Of a stretch of DNA of 64,000 bases, positions 1-8,227 are shown one piece after another. This DNA comes from Bacteroidales bacterium (lineage in GTDB: Bacteria; Bacteroidota; Bacteroidia; Bacteroidales; WCHB1-69). The position numbers and the translations under genes are program-made. The first letter of the stretch is position 1. Each line of letters starts with the position of its first letter. The DNA is taken from assembly GCA_024686335.1 (NCBI GenBank), contig JAILCI010000054.1, positions 62,001-126,000 on the forward strand. Direction: 5' to 3'. The notes beneath the pieces are model-generated. The model was given only the letters and a program-made list of their open reading frames with translations. It made no database searches and was not told the origin of the DNA.

Positions 1-449
1 ACATTCAGGATAACCTGCTGTCCTTCAGATTTTTTGTCGATATTCACCCATTTGCGGTAACTGCCCACAGCGTTGCCCTTCACGGGAACTTTCGGCAACT
101 GGCTGTTGTCGAAATCGTTGGTGGTGTTCACATATACGGGTACTCCATAGCCGTTGAGCTCCCAGTTGCCCGGCACGGGGATAGCGCCCCAACTGCTATC
201 GTCGTAGTCGGTACGGAAGAAATCCGTAGGTCGCTCGTCAGCATTGGAGACATAGTAGAACTTCCACGTGCCGTCCAGACTCTCCACGTATGGATTGTCT
301 GCTGTGAAAAGGTTGTTTTGGGGAATATGGGCCCGCGGGTAAAGCTTGTTCACCTCGAACACAGCAGGATCTTGCCATTCGGTAAAGGTCTGGGCGGAGA
401 GGCCGAGACAGAAACAGAATATGGTAAGGAGTGTAAATGATCTTTTCAT
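1..449 (-). CDS. Secreted glycoside hydrolase family 2 (beta-galactosidase-like), N-terminal part only
   Basis: The gene reads leftwards and is cut by the window start, so only the first 149 codons are present. They begin with a signal peptide (MKRSFTLLTIFCFCLGLSAQ, cleavage after Gln) followed by the GH2 sugar-binding domain pattern: a stretch on early-translated 'NKLYPRAHIP', 'SLDGTWKFYYVSN' and 'IPVPGNWELNGYGVPVYVN', which are hallmarks of LacZ-type beta-galactosidases. The catalytic TIM barrel lies outside the window, so substrate and activity cannot be judged. In this phylum secreted GH2 enzymes act on plant or host glycans in the periplasm. The start codon ends 49 bases from the stop of the upstream gene at 499; no clear -7 box is visible in that gap, so co-transcription is possible. 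Confidence 0.88.
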   Translation of the reverse strand, partial: MKRSFTLLTIFCFCLGLSAQTFTEWQDPAVFEVNKLYPRAHIPQNNLFTADNPYVESLDGTWKFYYVSNADERPTDFFRTDYDDSSWGAIPVPGNWELNGYGVPVYVNTTNDFDNSQLPKVPVKGNAVGSYRKWVNIDKKSEGQQVILN

Positions 450-498
450 AGCGAATGATTTTTGTTGAACTGTTGAGTTGTTGAACTGTTGAATTGGG

Positions 499-1515
499 CT
501 ATCTGTCCTCCAAATATGGAAGAATATAATCGCGCAGATCAACCCGCATCAGTTGTGCCGGAATGTCTATGCGAAAACCCATCACACTTTTCTGGAAATG
601 TTCACACGTGACATAATAATCCAATGCATTAGAGGTAGCTATACATTCCATCTGCGCTCGATTTGGAGTGGCGAACTCCAGTCTCCGTTTATTTCCGGAA
701 AAAAAGAAATTATCCTTGTAATCGTAAAGCAAAACTAGAAAAGGCTGAAGTGCAGACAAAATATTACTTTTGTCATAATTATAACCACAAAGGACAATTA
801 ATTGATGGTCAGGAAGGTATGTTGCACCCGTAATGAGCCCTTTGACGTTATAGCTATCTCTCCTTTGAGCTATGTGGGTGCCCGGAGTGTTAGGTAGACT
901 GTAAACCGTAGTCTGAGCAGTTGCCCATTGCTTCGTAAAAAGGTAAATGCTATCATCCGTAACAATGAAAGCCTCGCAGTCGAAATCGGTAGCTTGCGGA
1001 TGCTTCGTGAAATCAGTCTGATCTTCGTATGAAAAACGAATGGTATCTATGATAAACTGCTGGTTTACGATAGATTTTTTATCAACACGAAGAATTTGGA
1101 GATTACGTCGGTTGCCACTGTTATTGCCAATATCGCCAAAGTAGAGATAAAGACTATCTTGAGAAATCTCTTCGGTATCCTGATTCTTTATCTTTTTAAA
1201 ACAAACAGTCTCAAGAGTAGAACCATTTGTGCTGTCGATACCATAGATGCAATTGTCATTATGATCATTATAGGTCCAATAACTATTATTCCAATAAAAT
1301 AGTGAGGAAGAACCTGTTACGAGAGAGTCCAACCTGCCTAGCGATTTAGCTTTAATTCTAGAGAGTGCATATTTACAACTCCCATCATTGACCGTAGCAT
1401 TCGTGTCATAATTATGGGCTAACGGATCCGTGCAACCACATACTTGCTCCTGAGACCAAGCGGTAGATATCAGCAGAATAAAGAATGCAATAAAGGGAAC
1501 AAATACTCTTTTCAT
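499..1515 (-). CDS. Secreted propeller-like protein with GCTDP motif, no sorting domain
   Basis: A 338-residue protein with a signal peptide (about residues 1-21), then the Cys-rich motif CGCTDPLAHNYDTNATVNDG that occurs in many secreted Bacteroidetes proteins. The remainder is rich in short beta strands (for example 'LFYWNNSYWTYNDHNDNC', 'SLYLYFGDIGNNSG', 'DSIYLFTKQW') and looks like a beta-propeller. I know of no assigned function. It is a tandem paralogue of the next gene (1537-2856), aligned over nearly its whole length, but it stops at 'DYILPYLEDR' where its sister continues into a T9SS sorting domain. It therefore may stay periplasmic, or be a decayed copy. A -7 box (TATCTTTG) lies only 4 bases before the ATG. 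Confidence 0.8.
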   Translation of the reverse strand: MKRVFVPFIAFFILLISTAWSQEQVCGCTDPLAHNYDTNATVNDGSCKYALSRIKAKSLGRLDSLVTGSSSLFYWNNSYWTYNDHNDNCIYGIDSTNGSTLETVCFKKIKNQDTEEISQDSLYLYFGDIGNNSGNRRNLQILRVDKKSIVNQQFIIDTIRFSYEDQTDFTKHPQATDFDCEAFIVTDDSIYLFTKQWATAQTTVYSLPNTPGTHIAQRRDSYNVKGLITGATYLPDHQLIVLCGYNYDKSNILSALQPFLVLLYDYKDNFFFSGNKRRLEFATPNRAQMECIATSNALDYYVTCEHFQKSVMGFRIDIPAQLMRVDLRDYILPYLEDR

Positions 1516-1519
1516 AGCG

Positions 1520-1527
1520 CAAAGATA
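1520..1527 (-). promoter_or_regulatory. -7 promoter box, 4 bases from start codon
   Basis: On the minus strand TATCTTTG is followed by CGCT and then the ATG at 1515. With the usual distance from -7 to transcription start, the message would begin at or next to the start codon. Confidence 0.6.
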
Positions 1528-1536
1528 GTCTTTCTT

Positions 1537-2856
1537 TTAGTCATTTTTAATGAAAAAAATAGATTTTCTTTCCCTATCTTTGCAAAGAATCAAAAGATAT
1601 GTCCCTGATGATATAGCTCTATTATTCAACAAAATACAATTGTCTTTTAAAACACCTCCCGATACTTTCCGACCTAGCATATTGACAATTTCATATCGAG
1701 CACCCTCAAAATCTTGGGGAAAGTCGATACAAAGTTTATCATGGACGGGATTGGGATATAACTTGAATTCGGATGTGCGGTTTTGGTGATTGTGAATGTT
1801 TGTTGGATTATCAGAAACCCCGAATTCGCTAAGATACGGTAGAAGATAATCGCGCAGATTAACATGCCACAGCTGTGCAGGAAGGTCTATATCAACATCG
1901 GCCAGCGTGGTCTCGAAGTGTTCACTTGTTAGATAAAAGTCTAGGGCATTATGTGTAGCGACTGCCTCTATCTGAGCCCATGTTGAAAAGTCAAAATCTA
2001 ACCTCCTTTTATTGCCAGAAAAGAAATTATCTCCTTGAAAATCATACAGCAAGACAATAAAAGGATGCAGAATGGAGGAAGTATTAGCAATATCAAAATC
2101 GTAACCGCAAAGGGCAACTAGTTGACACTCTGGTATATAGGTAGCACCAGTAATAAGGCCGTTAACATCATAGGTCACACAACGATGGGCAATATGGCTG
2201 CCGGGCGTTTTTGGAAAAGAATAGATGGTAGTTTGCAAGGAGTTCCACTGTTTAGTAAAGAGATATATACTATCATCCGAAACGATAAAGGCTTCGCAAT
2301 CAAACTCAGTAGCTTGAGGATGATAGGTGAAATCTGTCTGATCTTCATAGAAAAACGAGATAGTATCCACTTCAAACGTCTGATCCAGAATAGATTCTTT
2401 AGAGATTCTCAAAATATGCAAATCTTCTCTGGATCCACTATTATTGCCAACATCTCCTAAATAGAGATAGAGACTATCTTGAGAAATCTCCTCTATGTCA
2501 TAATTAACTATACCATTGATATACAATATATTATTTATCTCTGCTGTAGTTGTATCTATATGGTAGAGACAATTGTCCATATGATCATTAAAAGTCCAAA
2601 ATCCCTCATTCCAATATAGCAATGAGGATGTACCATCCACCGTAGAATCCAGAGTTCCGATCACTGTGGCATCAATTATAGTCGAAGCGTAGAGGCAACT
2701 TCCGTCATTGATGGTGGCAGCTGCATTGTAGTTGACAGCTAGCGAGTCTGTGCAGCCGCAGAGTTGGGACAGCGATTCCTGAATAGTCGCAACAAAGAGT
2801 CCGAAAACAACAAAAAGTATGCGTATGACCGATTTACTTGATGGACTTTTTTTCAT
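1537..2856 (-). CDS. Secreted propeller-like protein with GCTD motif and T9SS sorting domain
   Basis: The start at 2856 gives a clean signal peptide (MKKSPSSKSVIRILFVVFGLFVA...SLSQ); an in-frame ATG further upstream at 2901 would put the promoter box inside the gene. The 439-residue product has the CGCTDSLAVNYN motif after the signal peptide, a propeller-like core closely related to the neighbour at 499-1515, and a C-terminal type A T9SS domain ('FKLYPNPVHDKLCIDF' ... 'GRKVSGG' ... 'SSGTYLLILCKDRERKSIFF'). It should be exported across the outer membrane and anchored or released at the surface. The core family is seen in T9SS cargo but I cannot name a biochemical role. The pair arose by tandem duplication. 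Confidence 0.85.
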   Translation of the reverse strand: MKKSPSSKSVIRILFVVFGLFVATIQESLSQLCGCTDSLAVNYNAAATINDGSCLYASTIIDATVIGTLDSTVDGTSSLLYWNEGFWTFNDHMDNCLYHIDTTTAEINNILYINGIVNYDIEEISQDSLYLYLGDVGNNSGSREDLHILRISKESILDQTFEVDTISFFYEDQTDFTYHPQATEFDCEAFIVSDDSIYLFTKQWNSLQTTIYSFPKTPGSHIAHRCVTYDVNGLITGATYIPECQLVALCGYDFDIANTSSILHPFIVLLYDFQGDNFFSGNKRRLDFDFSTWAQIEAVATHNALDFYLTSEHFETTLADVDIDLPAQLWHVNLRDYLLPYLSEFGVSDNPTNIHNHQNRTSEFKLYPNPVHDKLCIDFPQDFEGARYEIVNMLGRKVSGGVLKDNCILLNNRAISSGTYLLILCKDRERKSIFFIKND

Positions 2857-2862
2857 ACATGG

Positions 2863-2870
2863 CAAAAATA
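2863..2870 (-). promoter_or_regulatory. -7 promoter box for the 1537-2856 gene
   Basis: TATTTTTG on the minus strand, 6 bases before the ATG at 2856. Its position fixes the start codon, because the longer reading frame would begin upstream of it. Confidence 0.6.
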
Positions 2871-2983
2871 ATAATTTTGCACGTTTCTTGGTTCTTAACA
2901 ATTTTTATCAGAAAAATAGTTTAACTTTTTCAGAAATCATTTATATATCATCAAACATAAAATATTACAACAATAAAATCATT

Positions 2984-3718
2984 ATGACAAAATCCAATTT
3001 TACACAAGAGGTTTTAAATGACATCCATGACTTTTTGAAACAAACCAGTAAAATTTTTGCCAATGAACGCGACTTTCAGATGAACCTTGCAGTTTATCTG
3101 AAAAGTACAAAGCATTATGATGTCAATGTCGAATATCGTGTATCTTCAGAAATCATATCATCTCTACTTGATCCAGCTATAGCTAGGCGTTGTACATATT
3201 ATCCTTGGCTGCAAGCCAAAAGCGACAACCCTCAAGAGATGTATGTGGACATAGTTGTTAGTAACGGACAAGAATTCGTTCCAGTAGAGTTGAAATATAA
3301 GAAAAGGGAAGAAATGGGAAGTGTGGTTCTGTTTGGTCAAAAGATGGGCAAAGGGATTATCTTAAAGGATGATTCCGCACAAGATCTTGGTCGGTACAGT
3401 TTTTGGAAAGATGTACGAAGATTAGAGTTTCTAGCGCAATCGTTCGACAATGTCAAAAATGGTATCGCCATTCTTGTCACCAACGACGCTTCTTACAAAA
3501 CAGATTCCTGTACAGAAACCCAAAGTAAAAACTTCGCAATAGGCGATGGTAGTGAAACTTACCATAAAGACACTAATTGCTGCTGGCCTTTCAATCCATT
3601 GGATGCGAAATCTTATAAGTCATATCCAAGTTTTAAATTAGCTTTCGAAAAAGAGGTGATTTGGAATGAATATACCAATAGTGGTATTATATTCCATTGT
3701 GCTGAGGTGGTGATTTAG
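2984..3718 (+). CDS. PD-(D/E)XK nuclease-like protein of unknown role
   Basis: The open frame extends upstream to 2819, but that would overlap the divergent gene and its promoter, so I take the ATG at 2984 (MTKSNFTQEVLND), giving 244 residues. No signal peptide. Around residues 87-105 it shows 'MYVDIVVSNGQEFVPVELKY': an Asp in one strand followed by a V-E-L-K strand, the D...ExK arrangement of the restriction-endonuclease fold. The rest does not match a family I recognise. It stands alone, with no methyltransferase, helicase or antitoxin next to it, so a restriction or defence role is only a guess. The next gene is convergent (trmO). Confidence 0.6.
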   Translation: MTKSNFTQEVLNDIHDFLKQTSKIFANERDFQMNLAVYLKSTKHYDVNVEYRVSSEIISSLLDPAIARRCTYYPWLQAKSDNPQEMYVDIVVSNGQEFVPVELKYKKREEMGSVVLFGQKMGKGIILKDDSAQDLGRYSFWKDVRRLEFLAQSFDNVKNGIAILVTNDASYKTDSCTETQSKNFAIGDGSETYHKDTNCCWPFNPLDAKSYKSYPSFKLAFEKEVIWNEYTNSGIIFHCAEVVI

Positions 3719-3736
3719 AATCACCTCAACCACTCT

Positions 3737-4408
3737 TTAGCGACATTTCTTTATCTCCCTAACTAGCACCTTTCCGTCGGTCACGGAAAAAGAAACCTCA
3801 TAGCCATCAAAGGGAAAACCATAAATGCGGGTTTCATCGTGGTGGTATGCAGGGCGCGGGTCCTGGGCAAGGACCTCCTTAAGTTTCAGCACTCGCTCCT
3901 CGGGCCATTTCTTGACCAACTCATCTGGAATCTCCACAGAGAGTTGGTAGTCCTCATGCTCTTGAGTGAACCCCTTTGATGCTTCCGGATGGCAATCTGT
4001 TGTGAGCAGATAGGGCTTGATATCATAGATTGGGGTGCCGTCCATCAGGTCGGCACCACCCACAAGGAGTGTGGGATTCTTTGGCGACAGATCGACCTCT
4101 ATAAGCTCCACACAGGAAAGACCTATGGGATTCGGGCGAAACGGTGAACGAGTGGCAAAGACGCCCATGCGCCAGTTGCCGCCAAGTCGAGGTGGACGCA
4201 CGGTCGGCGACCATTGCTCCTGTTTCACTTCAGAGAAACCCCAGATCAGCCAGAGATGCGTGAACTCCTCAATGCCGCGCAGAGCTTCCGCATTGCGATA
4301 TTCGGGTTCGAATACAATGCGCGCCCGCAACGACGGCACTAAACCGCTCTGGCGCGGAATGCCGAACTTTGACGGAAATTCACTTCTAATATGTGCAATA
4401 ATTTTCAT
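3737..4408 (-). CDS. trmO: tRNA (N6-threonylcarbamoyladenosine-37) N6-methyltransferase TrmO
   Basis: A 223-residue protein of the TrmO/YaeB family, which uses SAM to methylate t6A37 of tRNAs reading ACY codons. Visible family signatures are 'SKFGIPRQSGLVP' near the N-terminus, 'FTHLWLIWGF', 'LGGNWRMGVFATRSPFRPNPIGLSCVEL' and 'GADLMDGTPIYDIKPYL'. Length fits the family. Its start is only 4 bases after the stop of the DUF4143 ATPase gene upstream and no separate promoter box is seen, so the two are probably co-transcribed, although no functional link is known. Confidence 0.95.
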   Translation of the reverse strand: MKIIAHIRSEFPSKFGIPRQSGLVPSLRARIVFEPEYRNAEALRGIEEFTHLWLIWGFSEVKQEQWSPTVRPPRLGGNWRMGVFATRSPFRPNPIGLSCVELIEVDLSPKNPTLLVGGADLMDGTPIYDIKPYLLTTDCHPEASKGFTQEHEDYQLSVEIPDELVKKWPEERVLKLKEVLAQDPRPAYHHDETRIYGFPFDGYEVSFSVTDGKVLVREIKKCR

Positions 4409-4412
4409 ATTT

Positions 4413-5690
4413 TCAACTATTTAAAATCCATCTCCACACAGGAATCACTTCTATCAAAAAGGATTCTTCCTCTATTGTACGCTCATCATTATAGGTAAGA
4501 ATTATACCATGATATTCAGGATATGCGCGAAGAAATGAACGCATTGCTGAAACTTCTCGACGATAAGTCTCATCATCAGACAAACTGTGACAGACTTGAA
4601 TCGCAGTCTTATTCTCGGGTATACAAAAATCTATCTCAACATTTTTATTGTAATAATATAATCGGGTATCTTCTTGTGTGTTTCTATACAAAGAATTTAA
4701 ATGGCTGGCCACTAAATTTTCCAACAATTTGGTTTTCCCGTCCACATAAAAGAGATTCAAAATACCATTATCAATAAAATATCTTTTCATGGTGGTTGTC
4801 TGTTCCGTCAATGGAGAATTCAGATTTGGTATAGAAAAAATGACATATGCTTCCTCCATATAATCCAAATAATCGTGTAAAACAGGATAGCTGATGGAAT
4901 CACCAGAGGCCTTGATGATATGCATAAGTCTATTTTGAGAAACAGGTTGCAACACACTCTCAGCAATTTTTCTCGCCAAAAGGCGTAACACTCTAGGTGA
5001 CCGGATTTTATTGCGAATGACCACATCTCCTATCAGGATTTTTTGATATAAAGAATTTAACCATTCTCTTTTATTACTTTGTGAAAAAGTCTCGGCAAAG
5101 CCGCCATATTGAAAATAATCTTCAAAATACCTAAAGATGCGTGATCTTACCGTGGAATCATAATACCAATTATTGAACAATTCAACTTGATGATACTGAA
5201 GATATTCTAAAAAAGAGAAGGGAAATATTTCACGTGATATAAAGCGACCGCCTAGAACACCAGCTATCTCGCTACTCAACATTTTTGCATTACTTCCAGT
5301 AACCATCACTCTGTACTTTTGATCGGCCAGTCGACGAACAAATTTCTCCCACCCATCAACCTGCTGAATTTCATCAAGATATACAAATGGTTTTTTATTC
5401 TCAAACAACTCATAATAACAATCCAACAAAACTCCCAAATCTTCTACTGTTAAGTCGGCGAGACGTTCATCCTCGAAATTAATATAAAGAAAGCCATTGG
5501 CAGGAACCACCCTTTCATTCACATTTTGCTGAATATCTTGATACAAAAGAGAAGATTTACCTGCTCTACGTACACCTACTAAAACATAATTTACATGAAT
5601 ATCAAAGTGGTGCTTTCTTTTTAATAGAACAGCATTAAGGGATTCCCTCTGCCACTCTAAAATAATATTCTTAATTAGTTGTTTGTCCAT
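4413..5690 (-). CDS. AAA+ ATPase with DUF4143 domain (copy 1)
   Basis: The start is placed at 5690 (MDKQLIKNIILEWQRE); an upstream in-frame ATG at 5723 lies before the -7 box. The 425-residue product has a Walker A GVRRAGKS at residues 39-46, Walker B 'FVYLDEIQQVDGWE', a sensor 'VMVTGSNAKML', the 'FSFLEYLQY' helix and a C-terminal DUF4143 domain with the nuclease-like 'EIDFCIPE...AIQVCHSL' strand pair. DUF4143 ATPases are widespread in anaerobes and their physiological role is not established. There are two further relatives in the window (33716 and 39719). The AT-rich promoter region holds an inverted repeat around the -7 box. Confidence 0.9.
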   Translation of the reverse strand: MDKQLIKNIILEWQRESLNAVLLKRKHHFDIHVNYVLVGVRRAGKSSLLYQDIQQNVNERVVPANGFLYINFEDERLADLTVEDLGVLLDCYYELFENKKPFVYLDEIQQVDGWEKFVRRLADQKYRVMVTGSNAKMLSSEIAGVLGGRFISREIFPFSFLEYLQYHQVELFNNWYYDSTVRSRIFRYFEDYFQYGGFAETFSQSNKREWLNSLYQKILIGDVVIRNKIRSPRVLRLLARKIAESVLQPVSQNRLMHIIKASGDSISYPVLHDYLDYMEEAYVIFSIPNLNSPLTEQTTTMKRYFIDNGILNLFYVDGKTKLLENLVASHLNSLYRNTQEDTRLYYYNKNVEIDFCIPENKTAIQVCHSLSDDETYRREVSAMRSFLRAYPEYHGIILTYNDERTIEEESFLIEVIPVWRWILNS

Positions 5691-5691
5691 A

Positions 5692-5752
5692 AATATTATA
5701 AAATACGATTTGCAAAAATACAAAAATATTCGAAAGTATAATTTATAATATT
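5692..5752. repeat. Inverted repeat flanking the promoter of DUF4143 copy 1
   Basis: The left arm AATATTATAAAATAC (5692-5706) and the right arm GTATAATTTATAATATT (5736-5752) are near-perfect inverted copies, with centres about 45 bases apart. The minus-strand -7 box TATTTTTG (5713-5720) lies between them. The arrangement suggests an operator bound on both sides of the promoter. Confidence 0.5.
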
Positions 5753-5773
5753 AAAGGATTTTGTTCTGGGTAC

Positions 5774-5800
5774 AAAAAAAGAGGATGAATCATCATCCTC
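5774..5800 (-). terminator. Rho-independent terminator of tRNA-Phe
   Basis: On the minus strand an 8-bp stem GAGGATGA/TCATCCTC with a TGAT loop is followed directly by seven T. It lies 9 bases beyond the tRNA 3' end. Confidence 0.9.
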
Positions 5801-5808
5801 TCTCGGTG

Positions 5809-5881
<73 letters not shown>

Positions 5882-5900
5882 ATCTCAGTTAATGAGGTCG

Positions 5901-5908
5901 CAAAAATA
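5901..5908 (-). promoter_or_regulatory. -7 promoter box of tRNA-Phe
   Basis: TATTTTTG on the minus strand, 19 bases before the mature 5' end, leaving a short precursor leader. Confidence 0.6.
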
Positions 5909-6054
5909 CACTTTTTTTTCATTCCTCCACCTTCTTCTAAAAAATATTTTTATTTAATTGATAATTAAGGTATTATGATATTTTTCATAGAAAAAGATAG
6001 CTTCTGATAAAATTATCCGGGTGACTATTTTAGGAGAATATTCAATAAAAAAGG

Positions 6055-6825
6055 TTATTCGTATGTGATTTCTATTGTGCTATCGGCATTAAGATCGGCA
6101 AGAACGGAGACCTTTCCCTGATAATAGGCAATCTCCAAACAACCTAACGGATTATCGGTAAGGATAAAACTGTTGCAGTCTTTATAATTATCAGCATAGA
6201 TGGCCGTCTGCCAGTCGTTGGAACTCTTCACCACTGCTTTAAATGGACGATTGCCGACAGCCTCCTTGAACATCTGAACCGGAATATTGGTGATAGCATT
6301 GAAGAAAGCATCCACATACATGATTTTTCCTTCGATAACATGTTGATTTTTATTATGAAAGGCCTGTTCCATCAATTTTAACACAAAGCTATTATATTCA
6401 GTGGTAACCTGTTGAACATTATTATTCAACAGTGCTTCTATCATTTTCAGGACTTTATCAATAGCAGTAGCTGAATTGTCTACAAACTGTCTTCCCATTA
6501 AAGGAATACCAGCATTTTGAAACATCATGGTAAAGATGCCGTTATCTTCCCCGATGAAATGATGACCATTAAAAGTAAGGAGCACAGGATTATATGTTGA
6601 AGAGAAAGTTGTGTTAGTCAAAATCAGATGTATTGAACCTTCCGGAAAGCGACTATAGCTCTGTTTCATCAGAAAAGCGGTCTGGCCGATGTTATACATA
6701 TCAATATGGTGACTCACGTCCAGCAGCACTGCGTCGGGAGCAACATTCAGCAAAGATGCCTTTAGAAAAGAGACATAAGGGTCGCGTAAACGCCAATCGC
6801 TTATTAAGGTAATGGTTGGTCTCAT
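6055..6825 (-). CDS. SAM hydroxide adenosyltransferase family (DUF62) protein
   Basis: With the start at 6825 (MRPTITLISDWRLRDPYVSFLKASLL) the product is 256 residues; the 18 residues upstream in the open frame overlap the -7 box at 6845-6852 and are discounted. Family features include 'ITLISDW...YV', 'LLDVSHHI', the conserved 'FIGEDNGIF' loop and a C-terminal beta domain. Members hydrolyse S-adenosylmethionine to adenosine and methionine, or are relatives of fluorinases; the purpose in Bacteroidales is unclear. It is divergent from the M64 peptidase gene and shares a short control region with it. Confidence 0.88.
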   Translation of the reverse strand: MRPTITLISDWRLRDPYVSFLKASLLNVAPDAVLLDVSHHIDMYNIGQTAFLMKQSYSRFPEGSIHLILTNTTFSSTYNPVLLTFNGHHFIGEDNGIFTMMFQNAGIPLMGRQFVDNSATAIDKVLKMIEALLNNNVQQVTTEYNSFVLKLMEQAFHNKNQHVIEGKIMYVDAFFNAITNIPVQMFKEAVGNRPFKAVVKSSNDWQTAIYADNYKDCNSFILTDNPLGCLEIAYYQGKVSVLADLNADSTIEITYE

Positions 6826-6844
6826 TGTTGGGGATTTTTCGCGG

Positions 6845-6852
6845 CAAAAATA
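6845..6852 (-). promoter_or_regulatory. -7 box of the SAM hydrolase-family gene
   Basis: TATTTTTG on the minus strand, 19 bases before the ATG at 6825. Confidence 0.6.
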
Positions 6853-6888
6853 ATCTTTTTTACGCTTCATCCCTACCAATAATTATTG

Positions 6889-6896
6889 TATTTTTG
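6889..6896 (+). promoter_or_regulatory. -7 box of the M64 peptidase gene
   Basis: TATTTTTG, 25 bases before the ATG at 6922. The longer reading frame from 6886 translates this box as 'MYFC', an artefact seen again at other genes here. Confidence 0.6.
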
Positions 6897-6921
6897 CTCT
6901 TTCGTAATAAAAACAGAAGAA

Positions 6922-8217
6922 ATGAAAAAGATAGTTTTCCTCCTCTTGGTGGCATTTGCCTTCACCTTAAGCGCCAAAGCGCAACATTTTGACCAATATT
7001 TTGAAGACAAGACCGTCAGAATCAACTACCTGCACATTGGAAATGCTCACTCTGAGAGTATCCGTATAGATCAATATAAGGTTGGTGACGGGTGGTTCGG
7101 CACTCGTGCTTTTCTCAAGGATCCTTACAACTACGGAGATATCACAGTGGAAGTTTACGACTCCACCAGTAACAAGCTGATCTACAGCCGCAGCTACTCG
7201 ACGCTCTTCTGTGAATACCGTACCACAGAGCGTGGCGAGACTGAGGTCGCAGAGATGGAGGAGTGTGTCAACATACCCATGCCGAAACAGACTGTGAGAT
7301 TGATTTTTGTCGCCTATGATCGGAGTCGCGTAGCAACCAAATTGCTTGATATCTTCATGAATCCGACGACAACGGCCATGGCACCTATGACAAAGGACTA
7401 TCCTGTGATGAACCTCCATAAGGGTGGTTCGCCCAAGAAAGCCATCGACATTCTGCTCATCCCTGATGGCTATGCCAAAAGCGATGCCAAACTGTTAAAG
7501 CATGATATGAGGCGTTTTGCCTCCTACATCATGAACTGTTCACCTTACAAGGAGATGGCTAAAAAGGTCAATATCCGTGCTATCAAAGGTTTTTCCGAAC
7601 AGTCGGGCATCACTCAGCCGCAAAACAACTTCTATGTGAAGACCTTGCTTAACTGTACCTACAATGCTCTAGATTTGGATCGTTATCTTATGTGCCTCAA
7701 TGTATGGAACATGTACGATGTAGCTGATGACGCGCCCTTTGATGCTATCATCATCATCTGCAACAGCGAGAAATATGGCGGCGGCGGTATTTACAACTTC
7801 TACTGCACGGTCTATAACCATGGCGAGTATCCAGACTACGTGGTTGTTCACGAGATGGGTCACCTTATTGGTGGTCTGGCTGACGAATATTACACATCAG
7901 AGGTCTCTGTTCAAGACTTCTACCCTGCTGGCACAGAACCTACTGAGCCGAATGTAACCACTCTGGTAGACTTCGACAGCAAGTGGAAAGACTTAGTCAA
8001 GGAGGGCACACCTATCCCAACACCAACATCTACCAAGAACTCTCCAGACTACGACCGCGTAGGTGCATACGAGGGTGGTGGATACGTCTCCAAAGGAGTC
8101 TATCGCCCAACCCAGCACTGCACTATGAACACTATCGTATACGACGACTTCTGCCCAGTATGTCTGCGCACATTAAAGTCAATGATCGACTACTATTCTT
8201 TGGAAAAAAGCGAATAA
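6922..8217 (+). CDS. Secreted peptidase family M64 (IgA-peptidase-like zinc metalloprotease)
   Basis: A 431-residue protein with signal peptide MKKIVFLLLVAFAFTLSAKAQ. An N-terminal beta domain is followed by a catalytic domain with 'AIDILLIPDGY', 'FDAIIIICNSEKYGGGGIYNFY' and the zinc motif HEMGH at residues 310-314 within 'VVHEMGHLIGGLADEYY', then 'HCTMNTI...FCPVC' near the C-terminus, all typical of M64. Members are annotated after a Clostridium IgA protease; whether this one cuts immunoglobulin is unknown. There is no T9SS sorting domain, so it is probably periplasmic or released by another route. It is transcribed alone and ends 10 bases from the convergent glycan operon. Confidence 0.93.
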   Translation: MKKIVFLLLVAFAFTLSAKAQHFDQYFEDKTVRINYLHIGNAHSESIRIDQYKVGDGWFGTRAFLKDPYNYGDITVEVYDSTSNKLIYSRSYSTLFCEYRTTERGETEVAEMEECVNIPMPKQTVRLIFVAYDRSRVATKLLDIFMNPTTTAMAPMTKDYPVMNLHKGGSPKKAIDILLIPDGYAKSDAKLLKHDMRRFASYIMNCSPYKEMAKKVNIRAIKGFSEQSGITQPQNNFYVKTLLNCTYNALDLDRYLMCLNVWNMYDVADDAPFDAIIIICNSEKYGGGGIYNFYCTVYNHGEYPDYVVVHEMGHLIGGLADEYYTSEVSVQDFYPAGTEPTEPNVTTLVDFDSKWKDLVKEGTPIPTPTSTKNSPDYDRVGAYEGGGYVSKGVYRPTQHCTMNTIVYDDFCPVCLRTLKSMIDYYSLEKSE

Positions 8218-8227
8218 ATAAAAGACG

